NCBI GenBank assembly: GCA_964020975.1
Contig: CAXHWN010002730.1
Location: forward strand, 12,501 to 76,500
Direction of reading: 5' to 3'
DNA from: Hermodice carunculata
Lineage: Eukaryota; Annelida; Polychaeta; Eunicida; Amphinomidae
Length of the DNA stretch: 64,000 nucleotides
Shown: one piece after another, positions 47,132 through 60,229 of the stretch
Layout: each line of letters starts with the position of its first letter
Numbering within the stretch: the first letter of the stretch is position 1
Notes under the pieces: model-generated
Seen by the model: only the letters and a program-made list of their open reading frames with translations
Databases searched by the model: none
Told to the model about the DNA's origin: nothing
Made by a program: the position numbers and the translations under genes

Positions 47132-47436
47132 TGTAGCACCTAGGGTGCAGGGATAACTCACGAAAGCCGATTTGACGTATTTCCAGTGGGGTCCTCTCTA
47201 CAGACAGAAACCTGCTGCCGCTGCTATCGCAGCTACTCTTCTCGATAAACAGCAAGGGGTATTTTATAAGCATTTCCCATAGACAGGTCAACACATACCA
47301 TGGCCTTTGATAAACCAGTCATGGACCGCTGGTATAATTGAGTGCCAGAGACGAGTCTCTTGGAATGGGCCGGGATTGAACCCGAGACCCCCGCACATGA
47401 AGTGGACACGTAGCCACTACGACACAACGGCTCTCT
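47132..47436 (-). mobile_element. tRNA-derived SINE inserted in a LINE
   Basis: Reading the minus strand from about 47436, agccgttgtgtcgtagtgg (A-box-like, TGTCGTAGTGG) is followed about 25 bases later by gggttcaatcccgg (B-box), the internal RNA polymerase III promoter of a tRNA. A non-tRNA body of about 220 bp follows, ending ctaggtgctacatc and then the AC-rich tail. The body may include one of the conserved central domains known from animal SINEs; I could not name it. The LINE continues on both sides, so the SINE is younger. Confidence 0.9.
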
Positions 47437-47900
47437 TTGAGGCATTTCCCTTCCCGAGGTTTCAGAGTTCAACAGAGACAACTTTGGAAGAAATCCTTCA
47501 GATATGAGGGTGCTAACCTGGGGAACCACCTCCTCACTTATTTAAAAAAGCGACTTTCCTCACAGCTTTCAAGACTCCCGTCCAGGAATGGTCAGGCTGA
47601 CCTGCACTCTGTACACTGGGTAAAACGTATGTGTGGAAATATTTTTCACTAATTGCTGGTTCCATGCAAGTACAGCACATCCATAAATATATTTATTTAT
47701 TTATTCATTTATTTATTTATTTTGGGGCGCAGTACTGTTATAATATGTACATACTGAAGTATTTGTTGTTGTAAATTGATATTTCTGTAAATCATTTTTA
47801 GTTGATTGTATAATTTTGTCTTGTAATGTCGGAATATTAAGCCCATGGCTAGTGTTTTTTTGTACTTCACACCGACTGTAAATAAAGATATGTCTTTATG
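47437..47900 (+). mobile_element. LINE C-terminal part and 3' end (second half)
   Basis: After the SINE, the same LINE continues with SFRYEGANLGNHLLTYLKK and SRNGQADL, the usual end of the protein, where a W often stands in place of this LG. A 3' tail contains (ATTT)n at about 47690-47720 and aataaa near 47881. This completes the truncated copy that begins at 46320. Confidence 0.88.
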
Positions 47901-47984
47901 TAAGTAATGTGTTTCCTATGTTTTGTGGACCAGAGGCAGAGGAGAGTCTTAGGGAGGAAAGGGCTTTGCAGACACTATTTTTAT

Positions 47985-50300
47985 CAAAGGTAACCTCTTG
48001 TAATCAGGCATCGGTGCGATAATTGAAATCGAGCAGAGATAGGTACAGCATCTGCTTTGGGTTTGGTTTTACATTGACTAGCAATGTATGCATTGAATAA
48101 ATTACACTTTTCAGAGTCACTAGAAATAATATTATCATCATCAAAGGGGGGGGGGTCTAGGTGGCTTTTACAGCCTAACACAGACTTGGAGAGGCTCCAC
48201 CACTGTTTGGGGTTAATGTCCTTCTGAGCTAGTTGTTGTAGTAATTTAGAGAGGTATATACGGGTGGAGAGTCGGAACAAATTGACAGTCTCATTTTTTG
48301 AACAGCTGGTACAGTGTTTCATTTTTTAGTAAAAGGATCTCAGCTATATGGACGGGGTTGGCTGGGTATACCTTTGAAACCCTCTCAGGGACAATTCCGA
48401 TAACGAGCGTGCTTTTTTTATATCAGCTGTAATCCATGGTTTTTTTACTAGGTCGGATGATTATTTCTTTAAATGGGATGGAATTTTTGGCTGTATTTAT
48501 AAGCTGATTGGACCACTAAGATACAATATCTTCTACAAAATCAAACGTATTATGGGCAGTATCCCAAGGAGCATGAGAGAAAGTCGCATTCAGATCAAGA
48601 AAATAAGCCTTTTTAAAAGTTCCATACGTGTCTCTCAAAAGGTTTGTTTTTAAACACAGAAAGGGGGAAGGAACAGAAGATTACCAAGCGATCAAAATTT
48701 GATACCGGAGCCAAAGTACCACAACTTAAGGACTCTAAATACATGCAATTGTTTTTGAAGAAAACCAACTTTGGAGCTTGATAATGTATTACTTACTAAT
48801 GCAAAGGCAGCTTAAGTATATATTTTTTGGTTAGGAAAATCATGAACTATAGATACGTGCAAAGATCAATCATTGTCCTTTCCTAATTGTTAAATAAACA
48901 CAGTCGTGATGAAATGGTCGGGTTTTATGATGTTTTTGTCTATTTCTTCTTTGAAAAAATGATAAAAACTGTAAATATGGTTTCTTGTTACTCCTAACAA
49001 TATTATCCCAAATCTTTTGCCATATTTTTGGAATGTCTTGCTTAGTTTAGCTTTGTGAAGTTGAAAAAAAACCGACTTTCTCGAATTTTTCTTTGACAAT
49101 GTAGATTTTTTAATTTTGCAGAGCGATATTTCATAAACTAAACAAGATATCCAAAATATGTGGCAAGCTTTATTTGGATGATATTGTTAAGAGCTAAACC
49201 AAACCAAACCGTTTTTCAGTTTTGCCATTTGTTTTTTATGAGAAATAAACATAAAGAGCATAAAACCCGGTCATTTCATTATCACTGTGTTTGTTTAACA
49301 GTTAGGTCGGGCGAGTGTTGACCTTTGCACCAATGTATTGTTCATGATCATACCAACCCAGAAATATATGCTTTAGCCACAATTCGATCAATAAGTAACA
49401 CCGCAGAGGGCTGTACAGTTGGTTTTCTTCAAAAGCAGTCGCATGTATTCAGAATCCCTATGCAAGTCCTTGTGCGTCAGTAATCATGAGATCAAGTTAA
49501 CTAAAAGAATATTCAATTATTCGAGTTGGTTCGTCTATGAGCTGAAAAAGGTTGTGTTGTGATATAAGGTTAACAACAAATAGGCCGAGTTCACTTTCAG
49601 CGTGGGGGAGGGGGGAGTCCCAGATAGTACACCTGTCGATGAAATCACCTGTTATGATCAAAATATTATGTGTTGCTCTCTATAGCTATAGCGATTGACA
49701 AGGCTAAAGTATTAAGAAAAGTGTCACAGATCTGTGCTGTTTGTCCAGGTGGACGATAGTAGTTTCCAACCAAAACTTTTCCCCGGCGTGTAGACATTTC
49801 TATCAATAACCATTCAGATATGGGATCTTGTAGGTCAGAACGCCAAAGACAAGGCAAAGATGTGTGTATCAGGGTTAGCATTCCCACCCCCTCGGCCTGA
49901 AAGCTGATCTTTGTGAAAGGGCGGTTGGAAGTTATCAAGAAGTAAGAGATCGTCAGAATAATTCGCATCCAGGATTCGGATGGACATCGACAGGCAGGAG
50001 TAACAGATTATAAAACAGCGTAGTGACATGTCATAGACACACGAACCCATTAAACATTGTCACCATCAGGAGTAATCCCAGGACGCAATACGAACCAACT
50101 ATCCGATGATTGGCCATCAAACTGTAATGGAAAAGGATTTTGAAAGAAGAGTATGTGTTGTGAAAGAGACCAATGGTCACTCTATATTGGACTGTGTTGA
50201 TGCCCATTAGCCATAGCGAAATAGAAAGGTGAACATTTTGCGCTGGTCAATCATGGAACAATCAGAAATTTAAATGTGACTTCATGTTGGCTTTAATTTG
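47985..50300 (-). mobile_element. LINE 5' half: endonuclease and pre-RT linker, interrupted by a palindrome
   Basis: From about 50300 downward the minus strand shows LLLPVDVHPNPG, like the D-I-x-x-N-P-G-P lead of some CR1/Rex-like LINEs, then endonuclease blocks EGVGMLTLIHTSLP, SDLQDPISEWLLIEM and VLVGNYYRPPG, GDF-like sequence, and after the interruption LSCGTLAPVSNFDRLVIFCS, the S-D-H end block. KKPWITADIKKAR and NPKQWWSLSKSVLG-type linker sequence and FDDDNIISSDSEKCNLFNAYI lead up to where reverse transcriptase should begin. The copy ends there. Frames shift often. Confidence 0.88.
48729..49459. repeat. 731-bp imperfect palindrome (foldback element or hairpin locus)
   Basis: The left end aggactctaaatacatgc and the inverted right end agggattctgaatacatgc match. 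Matching continues through the middle (caaccaactttgga-type, accatttcatcacgactgtg opposite its counterpart with tatcactgtg, and aacaatattatcccaaat opposite aacaatatcatccaaat) to a centre near 49094. Arms are about 365 bp and perhaps 70-80% identical by eye. It splits LINE endonuclease sequence, so it inserted into the LINE. A transcript would fold into a long hairpin. Confidence 0.85.
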
Positions 50301-52239
50301 TGAGAGGAAAAAACTGGTGGTAAACGTTTCATGTTTTTACATACAATTTGGCCAAGAATATAAAATTTCGTCTTTGTATAAAAAACCCCGTTTCTAGCGA
50401 CAAGGATCATATTAAATGAAAATTGTAGATGAAAACTAAGGCTAAAGCAAATTCGCATGCAATGTTAACAATCTGGTTTATGTAGATCAAAAGGTCTCAC
50501 AACTTACCTCTCTGGTATATATAGCCATAAAATAAAGTCCACCAAACAAAATCGGTAACAGATATTAGAACCATAAGCTCGTACAAACCATTGAATGTAT
50601 AGTAAATCAGAGTAAAAGCGGTGACAAACATCGTTTAGAATTAAAAAAGCAACTGGAGCAAAATAGATACTCTAAAATGTCAATAACAAAGTAAATTCTG
50701 GAGCAAATGAATCGTGATCAGTCTGATATAGTCATAGTAAAATAAATTCGGAATCCAACACATTTTTAATGGTTTAAAATATCAAAGCCTAAAAGTTCCA
50801 AGGCTAATACGTGCAAACAGTACCAAGTATCAAGAGTGAGATAAACTAGGCTAATGCATTATTAATTATCTAAAATATCAGGAGCAAAAATAGTTCGTAC
50901 ACAATGTCAAAGGTATTTGATGCATTGCCCAAAGATTTTAACATTTGAATATCTTTCTACACAGGTTCTTCCATTAGCATATACGCATAGCTAGAGTTGA
51001 AACCGCGGGCACTTGAGATCATCACAGTAACCTCTGCTTGGAAGGAAGGACGCTTGTCACGCGTGAACTAAATCTTTAATGGACAGCCAGTGTTGGGCAA
51101 TTACATGTTTGATTGAAGACACTGACGCACAATCGGTGTTTGATGACCATTAACACAGTACACAAACCCCGGAATGGCCAAGTGTGTGGCCGATGCCACC
51201 AGAACAAGCTGTTTGTAAATTTTACCGCCATCACAAACAGTGTCCTCCTCTAGGGATATTATCTCGCACCGAAAAGAAATCTTGCGAGGGCCAAGTATAA
51301 GAAGGGAAGCACACTGCACAATATGAATGTGATCCATCAGTGCGATTGGTGCGGATGTTTGACATGGGATAAAGACTGACAAGCTGGCAAATCACATCAC
51401 AGATCCACTCCTGCTGGGGGTAAAATCCAAAGTGATTGAATCCTATATGTACTATAAATTATGGTACATACAGGAAGACATGTGTCATCCATTCATACTT
51501 CCCAGCTTACAATATTTGCCAATAGCTAAAAGTTTAAATAGTTTCAATAACTCAAATCGCCATCTTAAATGAGCATGCTAAGCCAGTTTGGCCCCTAATG
51601 GAATTACAAGTCATTGTGTATAATTCCAATGACGTACCATAGAAAATAACAGCGATAAAAATAAAAAGATACGAAGAAGCGTTTATTATTGGTAAAGTCT
51701 CTCTGGTATTTGTTATTAGTGTGTTGACGATACTTCTTTTCATGAAAATAGTCCACAAATTCAATAAAAAGGGAAAGGTTAGTGTTTGTTGCCCGTGACA
51801 CTTTATGAAACGAAAGGCAAAGGTCACTTTCTGTCTCCAAAGACCTGTGACTAGCTGCCTGACATAAGAACTTGGCTGCTTGTCATATGCTTCAATGTTT
51901 TCAGATTTGGGTGAAAGGATTAATTTCGCAAAATTCTCAGAGTAGACCAACAGAGGCTAATAGCGCTGGGTCAATAGTTTTCGACAGACAGTAACACGCC
52001 TTTTACGTTTATGACAAAAAATCAACATGTTTATCATGAATATTCCTCCTATTAATGTTAGACATTTGTCCACTATGTTGGCTATAACTATCCTCGGTAC
52101 CAGTCGACGTGATCAGATTTTGAAAGGTGTCTGTTGCAGCAAAATATCTCATTTGATAAAGTGAAATTTCAAAACTTTTAGATGAAACAATAAAACACAG
52201 TTAATTCTTTTAGAGATAGCGTGGAGAATGAGTTAGGCA
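50301..52239. other. Intergenic, nothing recognised
   Basis: Frames of 93 aa at 51101-51382 (minus) and 132 aa at 51552-51950 (minus) show no known motif. No repeats were recognised. Confidence 0.4.
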
Positions 52240-52725
52240 ATGCACCGACCCCCCCCCCCCCCCAAACTTTTAACAATGTGTCAACAAAAACTGCCAACCT
52301 GCATTCACCTTTTTTTATTTCAAAACTATACACATGGTGGTATTAAAGATAACGGTTTTTTTTATAAGGAAGTTCTAGTTGGAACAAACAATGATTTAGA
52401 TGAGCATGACTGGGTGTTCTCATTGTTGGGCAGCTCAGTGTTAACACGTTTGCACGACGCAGGCTCATGCGAGTCGAGAAGACCTAGAGAGAAATTCTAT
52501 TTTTACCATCATCAATATTTATTCGGTTGCCTTGTTTTTCATGGTCCACTGTTATTTAGTTTCCGTACAGATCACAATATCGTGAGGTCTTACATTTTCT
52601 ATCGTGGGAATTCACAAAAGATTCGCGTCCGTCCTCAATTCTCGGCAGCAGTAGCTTGTTATTCCATACACAGGGTTACTCAAACCTCAGTCAAAGTTCA
52701 ATGTGCATGTTTCCCTGTCAGATAG
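52240..52725 (+). CDS. 161-aa open frame of unknown nature, probably not a gene
   Basis: It opens within a C-tract that yields MHRPPPPP. I see no signal peptide, TM segment or domain, and composition is mixed (Phe- and His-rich). The surroundings carry no splice or promoter signal that I could identify. It is listed only because it is long for this AT-rich region; a random open frame is the likeliest explanation. Confidence 0.12.
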   Translation: MHRPPPPPKLLTMCQQKLPTCIHLFLFQNYTHGGIKDNGFFYKEVLVGTNNDLDEHDWVFSLLGSSVLTRLHDAGSCESRRPREKFYFYHHQYLFGCLVFHGPLLFSFRTDHNIVRSYIFYRGNSQKIRVRPQFSAAVACYSIHRVTQTSVKVQCACFPVR

Positions 52726-53719
52726 CAAGTATATCATACTTGCTTTGATTTCAGATTTTCCGTGTTTGGTTCACAATGACCCAGGTTTACTGTCCACAAC
52801 ACTGAAATCATGTACTGTTAAATTGCCTATTATAATTGGCCACAGGGCGGTAATCACCACACCTGCTCTTCGGAGCCTTACGTTCTTACTGCACAATGTA
52901 CACTGGTACAAAGTGCCTCGTGTGTTTTAAACTGATGGCAAGCTGGAAATTAGCAAAAGGTGGAACTGCTAACAGGGTAAAACAAGAAAGTACTGTGCTC
53001 TGCTGACGTTGCATGCCCAGACTGAAGTGGTCCTGTGAACTCTATAACAACATCAAGGTCACCTTTGTTCAAGACCATCATCACTGCTTTTAGGATCAGT
53101 CTTCATTCAAAGAGTTTATGAGTCAACTTTTTCAACAAAAAGTTACTGAATCCGCTATTACAAATTTATACGTCAACATATGACTTTGACCTAAAGACCC
53201 ACTCAAGGTCAGAATTAACAACATCAAAATAAACTCCAGGTACCTTCCTAATACTGTTTTCTGTTAACGGTGGCCCTACGATCCGTCATTGTCGAAATAT
53301 TAGCCATTATGTCAGAGGACCTTTTAGGGACACTCAATGTCATAATTAACACCCAATGACACTCCACGAATACTTTCCTATCGATATTTATAGTAACCAA
53401 GAGCCTAGAATCCCAAATTACCTTAATGTAAGCCAATATGTCAGACTTAACGCTGTCCCTATTGTATGTTAATAATTTGTTACAAATCAGCAAATGACAG
53501 CACCCCAATGTGGTGAAAACACATGGTGGAGGTCCAATACTGGTACATTCGTATTGCATTTCAAGAAAATCCTCTCCCCAACGTGCAGCTTGATCGAAGT
53601 CAAAAATAACCAAAAGCCCCCCCCCCCCCCCAGAAACCCACCAAAAACAAAACAAAACAAAACAAAAACCCAACCCTAATGCAAAAAAGTCAACAAAAAA
53701 GTAGAATTGCAGGGCCATT
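52726..53719. other. Intergenic, with nuclear-receptor half-site-like motifs
   Basis: tcaaggtca, the extended half-site bound by NR5A/ERR-type receptors, occurs near 53051 and 53202, with a tgacct near 53186. A C-tract and an aaaac-rich stretch lie at 53616-53670; the 156-aa minus-strand frame across them is a low-complexity artefact. Confidence 0.4.
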
Positions 53720-54260
53720 TGTTGGGCATATTAAGGTTAAGGGGTCCCCAGGAGTATCCCTATGCAATTTCAAAGCAATTGGCCTGGCAGTTTTGGGGAA
53801 TGAGTTTTTTTATTTTACCAAGAAAAGAAACAACTAAAAACACTGGTGCGTGACTATTTAAACTAACGGTTTTGGAGAAGAAGAAAAAGTGAATAACCAT
53901 TACAATCCCCACTGAATTGCACGGTAATCCAAAGGAATGCATGCAGTACATGACAAGTATCCAAATTGAAAAATTCGTTTAAATTATGGATTCTAGTATC
54001 GCCCCCTAGTGAACAACTTGGTTTAACATTCCCACAAGCTAAATTTCTTCCGTGTTTCAGAACAATATGAGAGACATTTTTGAGAAGTGACAAACTGAGA
54101 AAACATAAAAAGGGTAAAAATACAGTGCCAATTGTTGAAAAAATGAAGGTTTTAGAGGCCCCAGAAATGTTGTTGGCAATTTCAAAGCAATCAGCTAAGC
54201 GCTCTTGGAGGAGATTTAAAAAAAATTTACCCAAAAATAAACACAAAAATTTATAGACTC
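53720..54260. repeat. Repeat with two related ttcaaagcaat blocks
   Basis: gcaatttcaaagcaattggcc (53763-53783) and gcaatttcaaagcaatcagc (54177-54196) are each followed by a ggttttggggaa- or ctcttggaggag-like phrase. Between them a third ggttttggagaagaag and a cccctagtg occur. The pattern suggests two diverged copies, about 412 bp apart, of a dispersed repeat; the family is unknown. Confidence 0.5.
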
Positions 54261-54419
54261 ACACTCAGACTACTGTTATGTCACCATAATAAAGCATATG
54301 TACATAATTTCATAGTAAGTCAGGAGACTCCCATTAAGGCCAAAGGAACCGCTATCATGGAAGCCACCTTGACAGCAGGATGAATAAAAACAATATTCAT
54401 TTCAGATATGATCCAGAAT

Positions 54420-55910
54420 GGGTTAAGGTTACTGGTGCAATACTGTTCGTTTCTATAGTGAGTACATATAGCCTTCAATTTCAAGAGTTTCATATTTTAA
54501 AAAGTGGTTCTGGATGTGCAAGATAGCTACTTATTGTTCTAATCACTTTCTCTTGCAGGGAGACAAGTCTAGAATTTTTGGTTCACCATGCTACAATACC
54601 GTAATTTAAGTGCAGTAGTGTAAGAAAATTGTATAAGGTAGCTAAAATATTCTGTGGAAGGTATTTTCTGAGCGTGTACATGATGCCAATAGTCTGAGAT
54701 AACTTTGCAGCAATTTTGTCAATATAAGTGTTCCAATTGAGGTGTTTGTCTAAAGTTATACACAGAAAATTAAATTCATTAACACATGCAATTCTTACGT
54801 TGTCTATTACAATTTCTGGATTTTGTAACAGATTTTTGAGCATTAGAAAGATCATAAACTTTGTTTCCTCTGCATTTAAGGATAGTTTATCTAGTTTCAT
54901 CCAGTTACTTATTTTCTGCAGTTCGTTGTTAACGGTTAAAGATACATTTTCTGTACGATCACAGTTTCGGAATATTAGTATGTACTGTGAAGAGTTGTGT
55001 GATCTCCATATACTATGGGATGAAGAGGTTTGACACATGGGATAGATCGTCAACTATAAATAACATAGGGTCAAGGATCTACCCTGTTTTGATTTCTGTT
55101 AGGAAAGAATTACATCTTTAGAAGTTCACATTGTTTTCTATTTGCTAAGTAATTTTGAAATAGATGTAAGGATGTGTCCTGTATACCATAATATATGAGT
55201 TTTTTGACTAAAATTTCGTGATCAACTGTGTCATATGCTCTGGATAGATCCATAAAGATACATATTGGAGAATCCCTTTTATCAATATTGATTAGTAATC
55301 TATCCAGTAGTTCTAAATATGTGGGTTTTGTTGAGGGCAAATGACTAAAACCATACTGGTGATTGAGGTATAAATTATTTTCTTTGAAGTATTTATGAAG
55401 TTGCTTGAACATAACTTTCTCAAAAATTTTACAAAGGTAGGTGGAATTGAAGCAGTCTATAATTTTCAAAAACACTTGCATCACCTTTTCTATAAAGTGG
55501 AGTTAGTTTTGCAATCTTTAGCTTGTCAGAAAAAATGCCTGTAACAAAGGATTGATTTATAATGACTATCAAAGACTTAGTAGAGTATGGGTTTTGTTAG
55601 TTTGAGTACTTCAGTTGAGATCCCATCATGACCATGGCTGCTTTTAGTTTTAAGGGAGTCAATAATTTTTGCAACATCTTTTTCAGCTACAGGCTAAAAT
55701 GAAAAAATAGTATCTACTTGGTGTATTAAGGTAAACTTGTATTTTGAAAAGTTTTTATCTGTTGAGCCAGCTTAGGTCCTAATTCAGTTAAACGTATGTT
55801 AAAGTCATCTGCTATTTTTGTTTGTTGTTAGTTTTTTTTCTTCATTCATTTGAAGCAAATCAGGGAAATGTGACTTTTTTGTATTGTTTAAGACTTCCTT
55901 AATAGTTTCC
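54420..55910 (-). mobile_element. LINE reverse-transcriptase relic, 5'- and 3'-incomplete
   Basis: The minus strand begins with ADDFNIRLTELGPKLAQQIK (pre-RT linker), then DSLKTKSSHGHDGIS (RT block 1). FEKVMFKQLHKYFKENNLYL, FMDLSRAYDTVDHEILVKKL (the Asp-bearing block), LDKLSLNAEETKFMIF and ITLDKHLNWNTYID follow, and finally NYGIVAW and LQEKVIRTI. Long frames at 54583-55053 and 55110-55484 remain open, so this is one of the younger LINE copies here. The YADD box lies in a damaged junction near 55060-55110 and was not found intact. Type: jockey/CR1-like. Confidence 0.92.
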
Positions 55911-55919
55911 ACGTGTTCT

Positions 55920-56290
55920 TCAAAACACTTTTATATCTATTAACAAAAGGTAGCAATGAAAAAAGGAAATCCAACAAGAGGAAGCAATGACAAAACAGGC
56001 GAACCAATATAAGAGAACGATGGACAAAGAGGAGTACTGGCAAACCCTCAGCGAGAAAACAAAATGTATGAAAGAAGCTAGCAATGGGAGCACAAGCGTA
56101 TTGGGCACAAGCAAGCAAAGAGTGAGACAAGAAAGCACAGGCGACCGTGGCAAAGGAAAAAAAGAATAACAGTGAAAGGACCTACTGCCAATGCAAAGAG
56201 CTTCGCGAAAACGATCAAAATGGAGTAGTATTCATCAAATGCAAGTGGTCAGGACAGAATTGTTCTGTGCTACATGAAATAATCATATTC
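55920..56290 (+). pseudogene. Relic with Lys/Gln/Glu-rich helix and Cys motif
   Basis: One frame gives EEAMTKQANQYKRTMDKEEY and related charged sequence; an adjacent frame continues DKKAQATVAKEKKNNSE and then TYCQCKELREND and KCKWSGQNCS. A coiled-coil-like stretch ends in a C-x-C...C...C cluster that could bind zinc. A frame change and a stop separate the pieces. I do not recognise the family; it is more likely part of an old mobile element than a host gene. Confidence 0.35.
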
Positions 56291-57629
56291 AGCTTTGATA
56301 TGATTTCATAAAAATCAGCAGCCTGTCAACACAGAACCGGCTGCACTAAAACTGTTGCTACGCCCATAAATAGTTGAACGACATTGCTGATTCATGTCAC
56401 TTTGCCAAGTAACTACTTATTTGCAAATTGTACTGAGCGGCAAAGTAATTTACGATACGATTTTTTTCTAAATTGAAACCATCAAGAGCATGCTTCTTGA
56501 AGAAATCACAGGTCTCTGCGATAGTTGAGAATCTGAGTACATTATCCAGTGGAGGTCCACCGAGCGCAATAGCAGTTACACGTTACTTCTTTCTCTTAAT
56601 CACTATACTATGTAAGCAGAGGGACTCTATTCGTACTTTGTGCGGGTCCGTTGTAATCATGAAAGCAACAGAGGAGAAAATTGGAAAGTTTTAGAAACAC
56701 CACATTAGAACGCAAATTGGATAGACACACACCAGTCAAAGGAATTCCGTGCATCTATTTCAGTGTATTGTGTATATTTTTCTTCCTTCCCGTTATGGCT
56801 TAATATGTCTTCCGTGCTCGACTGCGTAATCGTTTTTTGTGTGTGAAACGTCAAGCCATACAAAAATGTATAAACAATACATAAACTTAAAAAGAGAAAT
56901 ATGAAAATAAGGGCTGGAATAAGGGAGTTTGCACCCTCCCATATGGCAGAACACAGTGCTAAGCAAGGGTGCACAAAACAAACCAAAATTAGCTTCGGTT
57001 GCACGTTAAATATGGCTGCACGGTTATATGAAAAAATCAAATTACGGTATTCTGAAACCGGACTCAAACGATTATTTCTTTATGTTTCTGTTAAAAGTGC
57101 ATAAGGTACAATTGAGCTCAATGATCCTTATCAGTGTTTCCTAAACACAAAGTTCCTTGTTTGTAATAGTTCTATATACAACCATGGCATATATAACCTA
57201 TATAATCGACGTATAAAAATGCATATTGGTATGAAGTGTGCATATATTATCAAATACTACTGGCAGCATATTTCTATGAAATTAAAACATCGACAAGGTA
57301 GCAATATACACAAATGTCTGGTAGTTTTCCATATATCTGACTTACTAAACAGAATATCAATATGAGATGTACAGAGCGATGTAATTGAGAATTTCCCACA
57401 TGATATCACCATGTTTTCCCAGTGGTGTGACATTTAAAAGTGCCAACCAAAACCTAAACACAGTACCGAAATATGGGAATACAAAGGACTAGTGCATGGT
57501 TATAAGGCGTTTGGCTTTTAGGTGGCAGCGCAGGTAACTTCCCTACTGGTGTCCACATCATATGTTACAGGTGGAGACACCTAGGGGTTAAACAAAGCAT
57601 TGTATATTCATCAGTTGAAAATGTCATAT
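56291..57629. other. Intergenic, nothing recognised
   Basis: Opposed open frames at 56705-57067 (120 aa, minus) and 56901-57104 (67 aa, plus) show no motif. Confidence 0.4.
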
Positions 57630-57855
57630 GGCATTTTACTGTATCGGACCTTTTTCATGAATGTTCTCCCAACAGTCTACGTGTTTTGTAAATAATTTCA
57701 ACTCCTTTTCGCCATTTTGGAACTGCCAAGCGACGAATCTATGTGGCAGTTTATTATCAAAGATAAATACAACATACTGCGTTGTCTTTACATTAAGAGA
57801 TAGGAAAGTTCCTTTCTTACACAATGTTGATAATTCATGTAAAATCTTTATCATT
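57630..57855 (-). mobile_element. Inverted LINE reverse-transcriptase fragment
   Basis: Minus strand HELSTLCKKGTFLSLNVKTTQYVVF matches the W-x-x-x-N-K-L-S-L-N-x-x-K-T-x-Y-(M/V)-x-F block that follows the RT active site (shown here as FLSLNVKTTQYVVF). It abuts a LINE 3' part in the opposite orientation. Confidence 0.65.
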
Positions 57856-58939
<1,084 letters not shown>

Positions 58940-60229
58940 TTGATACTTGCTGAGCCGGAGAAATATCTTCATTTTGAAAGATCGTTCACACTTTTCAGCA
59001 GTTTGCTAACTGTCTGTTGAAGTTGTACCGTTTGTAAATAAAATTATTTGATATAATCTTTATTGCTTCATTCACAAGAGTCTAATTTATCATTTGCTAG
59101 ATTTTTCAAAAGCTTTTGTAATCTATCAACAGACTATCATGATACTTTGTCAGACTGCTGTAATATTTTGCAAGTTCTGTTTGTGGAGTTACTATGTCAT
59201 TTTACTATTCCTTCTGGGCTTGTTGCTGCCAGACAGGTTACTTCCTAGCTGGGCGTAGCTTTTGAACTTTTGCTGTTGCTAATGGTATCAACAAAATTAC
59301 TAGCATCGCTACCCTCATGTCTTTCGTCAGCAATATTATATGCTCAGGCCATGAGTCAGACCCTATGGTTGGTACCATAACAAATTCTGACCAGTTTCAT
59401 CTTACTAATATCCTTACCAGATAATAATTTGTGTATGATAGACTGGCCACAGCACCTGTTTGGTGTCATAGTTACTTTTCCAAACTTTTACTTGTCCAAT
59501 TCATGTAGCATTGGTTTTGACGCAGGCTGGCATGAACGTAAGCACGGTAAATATAATCAGGTTTGTTTTCCCTGTATTACTTTGTAAGTGCATCAAAATA
59601 TTAGTTTTCATGTTTGCTGAAAAATCTTTAGTTCGAAGTCAAATAATGAGTAATTTCTCTGCTTTTGTCACATGTGCACACAAAATGCAAGTAAACACAG
59701 TTATGTAATAGTAGGAAAGCTTCACGAAGGTTTCAGGAAGTCCGATGTAGAAATGAATGCGATTTTTGTTGGGACTGTTTAGAGCTTCAGGAGACGGGAA
59801 CCAAAAACTTCATCTTGCTTCACTTGATGCTATGGTCCCCTGGTGCTTTGCATATATGATAACCTCAATTATTTACGCTATCTACCAGGTTATTTTGTAG
59901 AAATGACAAAATTTCCCAAATGATTATCTTGAAACATTGTTATTTAGCTGTACATGGATTTTCTGTCCAGCTTCGTTACAACACTTCGTTTTTCCAAGGT
60001 CCTGTTGATTAAGTTATTGAGAAGATAGTGGATAGAGATACACAGGCACGTGTTGGAGCTGGAGCTTTACATGTGCAGTCACTCGGTACTATTTGACTGC
60101 AGAGTTTATGAGTATGTTGTCTTTGCCACAAAAAAAAAAATTGATTCAACTCCACAATTCTGATCTCCACCGCACTGATGTTTAGCAACTAAGAATTAAA
60201 AGAAATCAGCTTGATATATAAAGGCTGCT
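58940..60229. other. Unassigned, possibly the 5' part of the relic that follows
   Basis: Frames at 59063-59248 and 59511-59708 are short and without named motifs. The region leads into the relic at 60230, so part of it may belong to the same element. Confidence 0.3.

Noticed and set aside
51101-51382. 93-aa minus-strand open frame as a small secreted protein
   Set aside because: No signal peptide or conserved cysteine pattern, and no promoter or splice signal nearby.
53248-53718. 156-aa minus-strand open frame
   Set aside because: Its N-terminus is made from an aaaac-rich tract and a C-tract; the rest shows no motif.
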